Below, piece by piece: positions 1 to 6,971 of a stretch of 34,534 nucleotides of DNA. The notes under the pieces were generated by a model. That model searched no databases, was not told where the DNA came from, and saw only the letters and a list, made by a program, of their open reading frames with translations. This DNA is from Lachnospiraceae bacterium (GTDB lineage: Bacteria > Bacillota > Clostridia > Lachnospirales > Lachnospiraceae): NCBI GenBank assembly GCA_016286115.1, contig JAEESA010000004.1:1-34534 (forward strand), given 5' to 3'. The position numbers and the translations under genes were made by a program. Each line of letters starts with the position of its first letter. Positions within the stretch are counted from its first letter, which is position 1.

Positions 1-3
1 TGT

Positions 4-50
4 CCAGCAAGGCTTTGAAGGGTGTTGAGAAATCAAAATATGACACGAAA
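4..50. other. Left prophage arm: candidate integrase-binding repeats
   Basis: Bases 4-20 (CCAGCAAGGCTTTGAAG) match 33834-33850 at 15 of 17 positions, and bases 34-50 (CAAAATATGACACGAAA) match 33801-33817 exactly. The outer/inner order is mirrored at the right end: the tRNA-proximal repeat lies outside and the ATATGACAC repeat inside. This is what is expected of attP arm sequences for a tyrosine recombinase. The recombination core itself would sit just upstream of base 1 and is not in the window. Role in binding is inferred from symmetry. Confidence 0.55.
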
Positions 51-108
51 CGAAAAATATCGACTTTATCCGGATAGCTTTTTCGTTTTCTTCCTTAATT
101 ATAATTAT

Positions 109-136
109 AAAAAAGAGCCGGATTGCTCCGGCTCTT
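109..136 (-). terminator. Rho-independent terminator ending the late/lysis operon
   Basis: A perfect 10-bp stem (113-122 with 127-136, GC-rich AGAGCCGGA arm, TTGC loop) is followed on the minus strand by six T residues. It lies ~115 bases beyond the endolysin stop codon. Bases 137-250 between it and the gene hold nothing recognisable. Confidence 0.85.
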
Positions 137-250
137 CTAATGCGCCCGAATACTTGGGGAGAAGACAGGCACAACATAATCCCATACTTTTATCTTATTC
201 CGTATCGTGGAATTACTACTCGCATGGGAATTATTACGTTATTATGTGAT

Positions 251-1108
251 TTACAAAAGTTCCTTCATCTTAGCCGCACTCTTTGCGCCATAGACACCGT
301 CGACCACAAGTCCATTCTTCTTCTGCCATTCCTTCAACGCTCTAACAGACGATATTCCAAAGATACCATCCTCTTTAAGCTTTGCCCCAAGCGCATTGAG
401 GTTGATCTGCAAAAGTTTTGCATTCGCCCCCGTGGAACCTGCCCGGATGACAGGCTTGGCTATCTGCATCTTTATAACCAGCTTCGGTGTATTGCTCCAG
501 CCATTCAAGCCTTTTTCCTTAATAAGACTCGGATAATCCACATAACAGTAATCCTGATCTACAACCCTTCCGCAGATTTTGTTAGAGCGAATGACATTCG
601 TTTCGCCTCCAAACTGCCACATATCTGCCCCATTGGGCTTTGTCTTGCGCCAGGCAGCAACCCATCTGCAATAGTGTGAGATATTCATCTCGGAATTAAA
701 GCCCGACAGCTGTGAATAAACACCCACCCAGTACCCGGCAGACTCAAGCCTTGAGCAAAATGCATTGACTATAGCTGTCAGCTCTGCCTTGTTAGTCTTG
801 GTGAGCATTGCTCCTTCCACGTCATAATAGACAGGGTATTCAAACTGTTTGCCCGACAGCAGTTCTATAAAATGCTCTGCAGATGCCTCTGCCTGTCCTA
901 CAGTCAGATCTCTGCCGAAGTAGTAAGCGCCTACGGGCATGCAAAGCGTTTTCGCCTGAAGATAAAATGATTCAAAGCATGCATCCTTGTAATGCCCGGC
1001 ATCAGATCCGCCGGCTTTCAGGATAGCAAACTGCACTCCTTCTTTCTGGGCCTGGGCCAGAGATAAACCTTTCTGCCATTTTGAGATATCTATTCCGAAT
1101 TTTCTCAT
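251..1108 (-). CDS. Endolysin: GH25 lysozyme with peptidoglycan-binding domain
   Basis: Phage lysozyme of 285 residues that cleaves the MurNAc-GlcNAc bond of peptidoglycan. The N-terminal GH25 fold begins with the typical GIDISKWQ (Asp7), carries the catalytic DxE as YYDVE (Asp96, Glu98) and ends near the VDQDYCYVDY strand (~183-192). Residues ~224-285 form a PG_binding_1 domain (GSTGANAKLLQINLNALG, DGIFG, WQKKNGLVVDGVYG). No signal peptide or membrane segment is seen, so release depends on the holin encoded two genes upstream. It is the last gene of the operon, followed by a terminator. The start ATG has a GAGGGAAG ribosome binding site. Usual domain order and length for Firmicute phages. 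Confidence 0.95.
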   Translation of the reverse strand: MRKFGIDISKWQKGLSLAQAQKEGVQFAILKAGGSDAGHYKDACFESFYLQAKTLCMPVGAYYFGRDLTVGQAEASAEHFIELLSGKQFEYPVYYDVEGAMLTKTNKAELTAIVNAFCSRLESAGYWVGVYSQLSGFNSEMNISHYCRWVAAWRKTKPNGADMWQFGGETNVIRSNKICGRVVDQDYCYVDYPSLIKEKGLNGWSNTPKLVIKMQIAKPVIRAGSTGANAKLLQINLNALGAKLKEDGIFGISSVRALKEWQKKNGLVVDGVYGAKSAAKMKELL

Positions 1109-1132
1109 ACACTTCCCTCACTTTCTGTATTT

Positions 1133-1180
1133 CTAATTAATTAACATCTGAATCACTTTCACGGTCATTATTGCCGGCAT
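1133..1180 (-). CDS. Possible 15-codon micro-ORF before the endolysin
   Basis: ATG at 1180 is preceded by a near-perfect AGGAGGG five bases upstream and encodes MPAIMTVKVIQMLIN before TAG. An overlapping alternative in another frame (1137-1199, 20 residues, MKQEGNHAGNNDRESDSDVN) has a GAGAGGATAA site. Either could be a leader peptide or the ribosome sites could be remnants. No family is recognised. The intergenic also carries an 11-base direct repeat (TCTGTATTTCT at 1125-1135 and 1209-1219). Confidence 0.25.
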   Translation of the reverse strand: MPAIMTVKVIQMLIN

Positions 1181-1225
1181 GATTTCCCTCCTGTTTCATT
1201 TATCCTCTCTGTATTTCTGATTGCA

Positions 1226-1888
1226 TCAAAGTGCCGCGGCCCAGACCAGGCTTACTTCGCAAGGCCTATCTTCCGAACCGCCTGCGCCGCTATGAGTCAT
1301 TCTGACTGTTCCGCCTGCACCCACTACGCCGCTCCATGTTTGGGTAGCGTTGGTCGATCCGGAATCTGCCACTTTTGCTCCATTGACATATATCCTTATA
1401 TCGCTCACTCCGCTCGCCCCTCCATTATATACATAACACTTTGCTGCCACTCCGAATGGATTGGTGAACGATCTGTCTTGACTTGTGTTTCCGCTTATAT
1501 ATCCCAAATATGGATTATTTATTGATATGTTGTTAGCGTTTTTTCCAGCAGTTACTCCATTATTGTATCCATTGCTATATCCATTGCTATATACATTGGA
1601 TGCATTGACGTAGCGTACATGATTTTCCTTGCCTCCTGCGGCATTGTTCAAATCGACAGTCCCCCCATTACTCCCAGACGGATATGTATATGTCTCCGTA
1701 TTCTTCCTAAAAGGGATAACTGTATCAGCACCGTCCACTTTCAAAAGTAGCTGTTCGTTGATTGCATCATATCCTATGCCGTCAGCCGATATGGCCGTGT
1801 AATGATTTGATGATGAATCAGTTACATCGCCTTTAAACGTCTTAATCGTATCGGGTGCGTTCTCTGCATTTGTAATTGCTTTTGCCAT
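1226..1888 (-). CDS. Phage structural protein, probably tail/tail-fibre accessory
   Basis: About 220 residues, not recognised as a named family. Start chosen at ATG 1888 because AGGAGGAA sits at proper spacing; an upstream in-frame TTG at 1912 would contain that site. Composition is rich in Asn, Gly, Ser and Tyr with a short tandem repeat (YSNGYSNGYNNG near residues 100-110) and a beta-rich C-terminus (DIRIYVNGAKVADSGS... EVSLVWAAAL), typical of surface-exposed phage fibre or decoration proteins. It lies between holin and endolysin, downstream of the DGR block. No enzyme motif, transmembrane segment or signal peptide seen. A structural role is inferred from composition and position. Confidence 0.6.
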   Translation of the reverse strand: MAKAITNAENAPDTIKTFKGDVTDSSSNHYTAISADGIGYDAINEQLLLKVDGADTVIPFRKNTETYTYPSGSNGGTVDLNNAAGGKENHVRYVNASNVYSNGYSNGYNNGVTAGKNANNISINNPYLGYISGNTSQDRSFTNPFGVAAKCYVYNGGASGVSDIRIYVNGAKVADSGSTNATQTWSGVVGAGGTVRMTHSGAGGSEDRPCEVSLVWAAAL

Positions 1889-1960
1889 TCCCGTATTTCC
1901 TCCTTTGTTCAATAGTCTGTTATGTTCTGTGCGTTTTTATAACCAAGCTGAAAATCTTTT

Positions 1961-2461
1961 TCATCCATCATTTTCAATATCGGATTCTCCATCTTTGTCG
2001 TCAGCATTGCCTACTTCCTTGTCTACTATCTGTTCTGTTTTCTTTTTTAACATTGTCACCAGGCGTAGCAAAAATGGTGGAAGAGTCACGCCTATATCCC
2101 TAATATTCTCTAAAATCGATATCATTTCATTGAACGCAAGCCATAAGGCCACTACAATGGCTACAACAAAAGGTTCCTTAAAATTCTGACTCACGTGATC
2201 AGCGGCATATATTATAAGTATGTCAACCATCGCGCCAACGCCCACCAGAATCCACATGCATACCTTTTTTGCAATTCCATTAAAGCCTTTATACGAATTA
2301 GGCCGCTCCCCTCTATGGGGTGCGGCCATAAGTCCGGTTATATAATCGATGACATTGCATCCTACGAGCACATATACCGGTATCGCAAGATGTCCAAGCC
2401 AAGCCGATAAAGTCGTGAACACAAGTACCACTACGGCTCGTATAGTTTTTCCCTCATTCAC
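1961..2461 (-). CDS. Holin (phage_holin_4 / toxin-secretion holin family)
   Basis: Small inner-membrane protein of 166 residues that forms lethal pores and lets the endolysin reach the wall. Four hydrophobic segments are visible (~8-25, 27-46, 67-87, 97-113), followed by the family-typical NEMISILENI...LPPFL segment and a highly charged, acidic tail. The start is GTG at 2461, nine bases after AGGAGG, overlapping the preceding gene by 8 nt. The last ~30 residues (EVGNADDKDGESDIENDG) are more acidic than usual. Position directly before the structural protein and lysozyme genes agrees with a lysis cassette. Confidence 0.9.
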   Translation of the reverse strand: MNEGKTIRAVVVLVFTTLSAWLGHLAIPVYVLVGCNVIDYITGLMAAPHRGERPNSYKGFNGIAKKVCMWILVGVGAMVDILIIYAADHVSQNFKEPFVVAIVVALWLAFNEMISILENIRDIGVTLPPFLLRLVTMLKKKTEQIVDKEVGNADDKDGESDIENDG

Positions 2462-2645
2462 TATCTTCTACCTCCTTCTGTTTCTCGGCAGCTTCCCTTA
2501 TTTTTATGGTCAAGGATTTAAGGTCATCCGCAGATACATGCATCAGCAACAGTTTGAACAGTTCGTCGATTATTTCCCTCTGTAATAGGATCACTTCAGA
2601 TTGACCTGTGATTATTCCGTTGATACGGTGTATGGTTTCTTCCAT
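2454..2645 (-). CDS. Small helical protein upstream of holin
   Basis: 63 residues beginning MEETIHRINGIITGQSEVIL; predicted almost entirely alpha-helical with charged termini and a heptad-like leucine/isoleucine pattern (residues ~10-45). The ATG at 2645 shares its A with the TGA of the upstream gene (TGATG), which fixes the start; a longer in-frame ORF upstream is only overlap. Function unknown. Position between tail and holin genes is typical of small phage proteins of unknown role. It is too short for, and does not resemble, the DGR accessory protein Avd. Confidence 0.7.
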   Translation of the reverse strand: MEETIHRINGIITGQSEVILLQREIIDELFKLLLMHVSADDLKSLTIKIREAAEKQKEVEDSE

Positions 2646-2806
2646 CAGTATGTTTCTCCTGTTATCTCTTTGTATTCTTTTTTTGAGATTTTGCCATCTC
2701 TCACATCCTTGCGGAGCAACTTCTTTACTTCTGCACGATATTTTTCGGGACACTCACTCCATTTCTGTGTTCCTGCTTCAAGCCTATTTTTCCATATTTT
2801 AGCCAT
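2645..2806 (-). CDS. XkdX/CD1375-like small phage protein
   Basis: 53 residues, beginning MAKIWKNRLEAGTQKWSECP and ending KISKKEYKEITGETY. The layout (basic N-terminus, RDGKISKKEYKEITG at the end) resembles the short XkdX-type proteins that follow tail-fibre genes in Firmicute phages. The ATG at 2806 has an AAGGAGGGATGATAG site, and the stop overlaps the next start as TGATG. Function not established; assignment rests on size, C-terminal pattern and position. Confidence 0.65.
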   Translation of the reverse strand: MAKIWKNRLEAGTQKWSECPEKYRAEVKKLLRKDVRDGKISKKEYKEITGETY

Positions 2807-2809
2807 CTA

Positions 2810-3055
2810 TCATCCCTCCTTGCTTAAGTCGCACAACGCATCCTCGATATCGGCAATTGCCTGTGCGTTTCCAGTCGCCTTCTGCCATGTCTCCCACTGT
2901 TCAAGCGGTACCTTTTCTTCATCCCATACCCATACTTCTGTTTTTTCTTCACCCGATATCCTTGTTTCAGTATGGATATTCTTCCGAATGTACACAGTTG
3001 ATTTTCCCACTGTAGCCTCCTCCGGTTTCACGCTTCCTTCTGCTGCTCTCCACAT
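2810..3055 (-). CDS. Hypothetical phage protein downstream of the RT
   Basis: 81 residues (MWRAAEGSVKPEEATVGKST...). It contains a beta-rich stretch (TVYIRKNIHTETR, KTEVWVWDEEKVPLEQWETWQ) and an acidic helical end. It overlaps the last 28 nt of the reverse transcriptase gene in another frame; AAGGAGAAACT before ATG 3055 supports translation. Similar Trp-rich small proteins are found between fibre and XkdX-like genes in Clostridia phages, so it is more likely part of the tail-tip/lysis block than a DGR factor. No known domain recognised. Confidence 0.65.
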   Translation of the reverse strand: MWRAAEGSVKPEEATVGKSTVYIRKNIHTETRISGEEKTEVWVWDEEKVPLEQWETWQKATGNAQAIADIEDALCDLSKEG

Positions 3056-4101
3056 AGTTTCTCCTTCCTGATACGTCTGTCGTACCTGCTTATTTTTCTT
3101 TTAAGTTGCTGAAAATTTATATAGGGTTTTATCCTATCCAGATACATGTCATAACTGTCTGTCTGCTTAATCCATCCCAAGGCCGACATCATTCTGCGAC
3201 AACTATATATAGTTGGATTCTTCTTGAATCGTTTTGCGCGTCTGGTCATTCTAACCATGATTCCTTTGCGTAGCGTTGTCCTGTTGCGATAAAATCTAAA
3301 CCCCATAAAATCAAGAAACCGATATTTCCCGCCCCGATCGAACCTTGCTACTTGCCAGTTTCCTTTTAGCTCAAGTTTAAGCTCTTTTAGATATTCATCC
3401 ACACATTTGCATATCCTATGAAGTTCCTTCTTGCTACTTCCGAATATGACCATGTCATCCATGTAACGCACATAATGGACTGCTTTCAGATCCTGCTTGA
3501 TGTAATGATCCAGCCCCTGAAGATACCAGTTAGCTAGCCAATGCGATGTATGGAACCCGAGCGGTAATCCCTGCTTTGTTGAATCTATTACCTCGAAAAG
3601 GATTTTCAAAAACTTTTCGTCATGGATTCGCTTCCGGATATATGCTTTTAGCATTTCGTGGTCTATGCTCGCAAAGAACTGCCTAATATCCATTTTTAGG
3701 AAGTATTTCACATTTTTCGGATCGTTATCTATCCAACTCCGTATCTGGCGCTTTGCTTCCGCTGGCCCGCGTCCCGGTATCGATCCGTGACAGTGTTCAT
3801 ACATTCCCTTCATAATCACCGGTTGCATAGTATTGACCAGCATATGGTGCAGTATTTGTTCCTTGTACGATGGAACTATTATCTTCCTCTCTTTCTTTCC
3901 CTCAATGACCGTCTTCGGCTTCTTGTTTTTGTGTTTGTAATTCTGCGCATACGCAATGATGTCCGGTATCTCCCTATCCATGTTTTCGCACATCTTTCTC
4001 ACTTTTGGTCTGTTATGTTTGCCCTTTGATGCCTTCTTCACTGCAGAGCGAACATTTTCTTCCGACATCATCTTCTCATAAAGATGGTTATAACTTTTCA
4101 T
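3028..4101 (-). CDS. DGR reverse transcriptase
   Basis: 357-residue reverse transcriptase that copies the template-repeat RNA with frequent errors at adenines, producing cDNA that replaces the variable repeat (mutagenic retrohoming). RT motifs: HGSIPGRG (~105-111), FLKMDIRQFFASID with Asp138, QGLPLGFHTSHWLANWYL (~178-194), and catalytic YMDD (213-216), then a basic C-terminal thumb. Size and lack of maturase or endonuclease domains fit DGR RTs rather than group II introns. Position 12 of the usual LGxxxSQ motif region is SH (LGFHTSHW), a departure. It starts 120 bp beyond the template repeat, with a GAGAGGA site; no avd gene is visible. Confidence 0.95.
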   Translation of the reverse strand: MKSYNHLYEKMMSEENVRSAVKKASKGKHNRPKVRKMCENMDREIPDIIAYAQNYKHKNKKPKTVIEGKKERKIIVPSYKEQILHHMLVNTMQPVIMKGMYEHCHGSIPGRGPAEAKRQIRSWIDNDPKNVKYFLKMDIRQFFASIDHEMLKAYIRKRIHDEKFLKILFEVIDSTKQGLPLGFHTSHWLANWYLQGLDHYIKQDLKAVHYVRYMDDMVIFGSSKKELHRICKCVDEYLKELKLELKGNWQVARFDRGGKYRFLDFMGFRFYRNRTTLRKGIMVRMTRRAKRFKKNPTIYSCRRMMSALGWIKQTDSYDMYLDRIKPYINFQQLKRKISRYDRRIRKEKLCGEQQKEA

Positions 4102-4114
4102 TTTCTTATCCTCT

Positions 4115-4144
4115 CATCGGCTTTCGACATGCTACTTGCCGATG
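4115..4144 (-). other. Hairpin between template repeat and RT start
   Basis: Seven-base inverted repeat CATCGGC/GCCGATG (4115-4121 with 4138-4144, 16-nt loop) lies in the 119-nt spacer between TR and RT, just upstream of the RT ribosome binding site. DGR template RNAs need structured sequence 3' of the TR; this hairpin is a candidate for that or for RT translational control. No other gene fits in 4102-4220. Confidence 0.4.
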
Positions 4145-4220
4145 CTCGCACCGAGTTTATTTTCTCCAAGAGGAGAGGACAGACCCACACTTCCGTTTAT
4201 ATTCTGTAATTGGATAAGTT

Positions 4221-4335
4221 AGCGAAGCCCCGATGTTCCAGTTCGCGTTCGAAGCGTCGTTGTTCAGGTTCGCGTAAAACGCGCCATCCTTCACGCCGTT
4301 GTTGGAGTTGCCACCGCGTAGCGGAACACGAGCAC
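4221..4335 (-). repeat. DGR template repeat (TR)
   Basis: 115 bp, matching the variable repeat at 4445-4559 at 103 positions. On the minus (coding) strand it has 25 adenines, many in AAC codons, and 11 of the 12 differences from the VR are at these adenines (4234, 4236, 4243, 4248, 4260, 4261, 4270, 4275, 4308, 4309, 4319). It lies in an open frame (4157-4414) that is almost certainly not a gene but the preserved lectin-tail frame. It is transcribed ahead of the RT and supplies the unmutated master copy. Confidence 0.95.
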
Positions 4336-4366
4336 ATGTGGGTAAGCCCTTGTTAATTAAATAATA

Positions 4367-4393
4367 AGGGGACACGGCCTTGCCGTTTCCCCT
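4367..4393 (-). terminator. Hairpin downstream of the VR / terminator of the adhesin gene
   Basis: 12-bp stem with one mismatch (4367-4378 with 4382-4393, three-base loop) located 52 bp past the end of the VR and 30 bp past the adhesin stop. On the minus strand it is followed by an A/T-rich TTATTATTTAATTAA, so it could terminate adhesin transcription before the TR. DGRs also often carry a hairpin downstream of the VR that promotes target recognition; both roles are possible. Confidence 0.55.
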
Positions 4394-4422
4394 CTGCCCG
4401 GCATGGCCAGTCATTCACCCTT

Positions 4423-5745
4423 TCAGGCGAGTGGTTTGCAAGAAAGCGAAGCCCCGACGGTCCAGTCCGCGGTCGAAGCGTCGGCGTTCAGGTACGTGGA
4501 AAACGCGCCATCCTTCACGCCGTTGTTGGAGGCGCCACCGCGAAGCGGAACACGAGCACCACTGTTGTTGAACCAGCAAGCATCGCAATAATGCGTAGTA
4601 GACGTGCCACTCATGGTTTTGGGAAACATTCCATCGTCTGTATAATTCATCTCGGAGATAAAATTACCGCTTGTGCCTGCAGGCGTTGATCCTACAGACT
4701 TAAATCCACTGCCTGTAAAATTGTATCCCTCTACTGTAGAACCATCTTCTTGCCCGTAGGTATTCTTTATTTTCTGTACGCCGTCTATCAAGAGATGTCC
4801 TTGATACCGTCTCCACTGGAAGCCCCACCAATTTTCCATTCCGAATACCTTTACCGCGTTAACGTAATTTCCGTCTGCAATCGTGCCGCTGTTTGTACCA
4901 TAGAACAAGCCTTTTGCGTTGTGTATTCCTGTACGGAAGTTATTGTTAACAGCTTCTGAACCACCTGTGTGAAGTCCCTGTCCGAAGGCATTTTGCGTAT
5001 CCGTAGTCTTTGACAACAGAATAAGCAGCATATTGACGAGCAGTATGTCACAGTGAAGCTCTGTGTTCCATATGGTAGCTGTCCCCTGATTATTTGCCTG
5101 TGCGGCGGTGACTTCAGCATCTGCTGGTCTCTTGTTGCCTACCTGCTGTCCCGACAGAGAACGCATCTTGTTATCGATTACGCTGCCGTTATAAATTGGC
5201 GTGTAGAAATGTGCTACACTCTGACCCTTGCAGTTGTGGAACGGCCAGTCATGGTACGTTGAGTCCACCTGATAGTCTGCTATATAGACAGTTGCGCTTG
5301 CAGCGTCTCCTTCGTCAGGTTCAATCTTCATCCAAATCTTTTTGCCATCACGTCCCCACTCCATCATGGCATTTCCACTATAAGTAGTGTCTGCTATGTC
5401 AGATGCACTTCCGTCCTCTTTTAGGCTGTAGTCGTCAGGATCAAGGTAGTAATCTACTGTCCCATCATGTTTCAGCATACAGGGACGAGGCATAAAGAAC
5501 TCGTCTCTTTTCCAGCCTCCATACCGGAACTTGTTGTTGGTGTAATCCATTCCTGAAGGCGTCTTCCCCACCGCATCGCGTAGATATGTCACCTTGTTGG
5601 CGGGGTTATCCTCGCTTTCGTCAATGTGGAATGCGTAGACTGTACCCTTACCGCCTCTGATGGCCGATGCTATCTCTCCGATTCCGGCTGCTATCATCTG
5701 GCCCGTCTCGTCTGTAACCACTGGTGATGTTATTTCTGTTGACAT
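4423..5745 (-). CDS. DGR target: tail adhesin with variable C-type-lectin-like domain
   Basis: 440-residue receptor-binding candidate of the phage tail whose last ~45 residues are diversified by the DGR. The N-terminus (MSTEITSPVVTDETGQMIAAG) looks like a virion-attachment segment. The C-terminal half has lectin-fold hallmarks: ENWWGFQWRR (~300-310) and RVPLRGG (398-404), with variable residues clustered at 405-430 as in Mtd-like and CLec DGR proteins. Residues around 245-255 are hydrophobic (LLVNMLLILL). AAGGAGCAATT before ATG 5745 supports the start. It sits after tail-tip genes and just before TR and RT, so variation would alter host range or attachment. Confidence 0.9.
   Translation of the reverse strand: MSTEITSPVVTDETGQMIAAGIGEIASAIRGGKGTVYAFHIDESEDNPANKVTYLRDAVGKTPSGMDYTNNKFRYGGWKRDEFFMPRPCMLKHDGTVDYYLDPDDYSLKEDGSASDIADTTYSGNAMMEWGRDGKKIWMKIEPDEGDAASATVYIADYQVDSTYHDWPFHNCKGQSVAHFYTPIYNGSVIDNKMRSLSGQQVGNKRPADAEVTAAQANNQGTATIWNTELHCDILLVNMLLILLSKTTDTQNAFGQGLHTGGSEAVNNNFRTGIHNAKGLFYGTNSGTIADGNYVNAVKVFGMENWWGFQWRRYQGHLLIDGVQKIKNTYGQEDGSTVEGYNFTGSGFKSVGSTPAGTSGNFISEMNYTDDGMFPKTMSGTSTTHYCDACWFNNSGARVPLRGGASNNGVKDGAFSTYLNADASTADWTVGASLSCKPLA
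4445..4559 (-). repeat. DGR variable repeat (VR)
   Basis: The 115 bp encoding residues 396-434 of the adhesin. Compared with the TR the amino acid changes are N405A, Y416S, A417T, N418Y, N421A, N425T, N427D, N429T and I430V, plus a silent change at L401. The invariant 3' end (coding strand GGGGCTTCGCT) is G/C-rich and adenine-free, fitting an initiation-of-mutagenic-homing site. Six codons follow before the stop. Confidence 0.95.
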
Positions 5746-5781
5746 AATTGCTCCTTTCTATTTTTGCGACATTGCTGTCGT

Positions 5782-6966
5782 TTAATTAACCTTCCATGAT
5801 ATACATAGCTTTCCGTTTACCACCGACAACCCCAGGCTTTCCAGATTTGTCTTCGTCCTATTCCATGTTGTCTTTTCTGTATCAGTGGTAAGTCTGTGCG
5901 TGCCGTCTTCTTCAAGTTGTGATAATTTGGTAGGGATATCCTCTGTATCAGGCTTGTCATCTATAATGCTTTTAAGTTCATCTATAGCCCCCTGTACCCT
6001 GTCTGATTCAAGTCCGCTTGCGGAGTTGTCATATGGTACATCCACCGCCTCGGGGCTGATATTTTCAATGAACCGGCTGCGGTTGTTTATTACTACCACG
6101 TCGCATACCAAGCTTGATGCCGGCTCGTTCGTTGCAACAAAAGTAACAACTCCTGCGCCGGTGGTTACTGTAATGTCAGCTTCTTCGGCTTCCGAAGCAG
6201 TAGCTTCGGTAAAATAAACCAGGGCGTATGTTTCAGCCGTAATACGGCTGTCCTGTATTGTTGCAACCTTATTGCTGAAGGTCAGTGTTCTATTTTTCAG
6301 AATCACTGTTGACGCCAACAGTGCATCTATCTCATTCTGTAGATGCCCTGCTGCAGAACCATCAAGGATGTCCCTCATTTCTTCAAGCAGGGCCAGCGCT
6401 GCAGCGTCCCCCGACTCTATTGTCTGCTGAATCCACGTTTCAAACTGTATTGCCAAAGTATGTGTGTCGAGTTCAGCCCAAGGGAGTGCCTCTCCGCATA
6501 TCGCAGAATCCATCCTTGTGTCTAAGATATCTGCCTGGGTGATTAGTGCTGCACCAGCGGAAATAGTAATCTCCGCTATAGCGTATTCTCTAATGTCGCT
6601 GTTTCTGGTTATTGCCGGTGCTACAGGATTTGCAGCTGGCGTTCCCCTTAATACAGCCGCATATATTTCTCTTAATTCTTTATCCCATCTGATTACGACT
6701 CTATCTATTCTTGATAAAAGTCCATCTGCTGCCTGAAGAGTGAACCCAATGTTTCCGGTATTGTCGTAGCGGTAACCGTCTATTATCGCTGCACCAGGTT
6801 TAACCTTTATGCGCATTCCCGTATCTGCCATTACTTGGAGATTTGTGCTATCATTCATGAACAGGCCTGATGTGATAAATGCCCTGTAATATCTTGCAAA
6901 ATCATCTGCCTTGTATTCACGATCCGTTCCGTCAAACGGAAAGTATTTTTCTGTGTTTTCAGCCAT
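5782..6966 (-). CDS. Tail-tip/baseplate structural protein
   Basis: 394 residues from ATG 6966, which has AAGGAG eight bases upstream (a GTG at 6975 is an alternative). The N-terminus MAENTEKYFPFDGTDREYKADDFARYYRAFITSGLF is typical of baseplate or fibre-adaptor proteins of Firmicute siphophages; residues ~40-150 resemble a BppU-like beta domain (GYRYDNTGNIGFTL, SRIDRVVIRWDK). The C-terminus (SQLEEDGTHRLTTDTEKTTWN) resembles fibre shaft segments. It lies between the Gp37-like tail protein and the variable adhesin and probably mounts the latter. No enzymatic motif seen. Naming is by pattern and position. Confidence 0.7.
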   Translation of the reverse strand: MAENTEKYFPFDGTDREYKADDFARYYRAFITSGLFMNDSTNLQVMADTGMRIKVKPGAAIIDGYRYDNTGNIGFTLQAADGLLSRIDRVVIRWDKELREIYAAVLRGTPAANPVAPAITRNSDIREYAIAEITISAGAALITQADILDTRMDSAICGEALPWAELDTHTLAIQFETWIQQTIESGDAAALALLEEMRDILDGSAAGHLQNEIDALLASTVILKNRTLTFSNKVATIQDSRITAETYALVYFTEATASEAEEADITVTTGAGVVTFVATNEPASSLVCDVVVINNRSRFIENISPEAVDVPYDNSASGLESDRVQGAIDELKSIIDDKPDTEDIPTKLSQLEEDGTHRLTTDTEKTTWNRTKTNLESLGLSVVNGKLCISWKVN

Positions 6967-6971
6967 TTTTT

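Noticed and set aside
101-240. Search for tRNA or CRISPR-like repeats in the left intergenic
   Set aside because: Only the terminator hairpin is present; no repeated spacers or cloverleaf.
2454-2645. 63-residue gene considered as DGR accessory protein Avd
   Set aside because: Half the size of Avd, lacks its basic four-helix pattern, and is separated from the RT by two genes.
4157-4414. 85-codon minus-strand ORF covering the template repeat
   Set aside because: It is the adhesin-tail reading frame preserved in the TR; no independent ribosome site or protein family, and TRs are non-coding.
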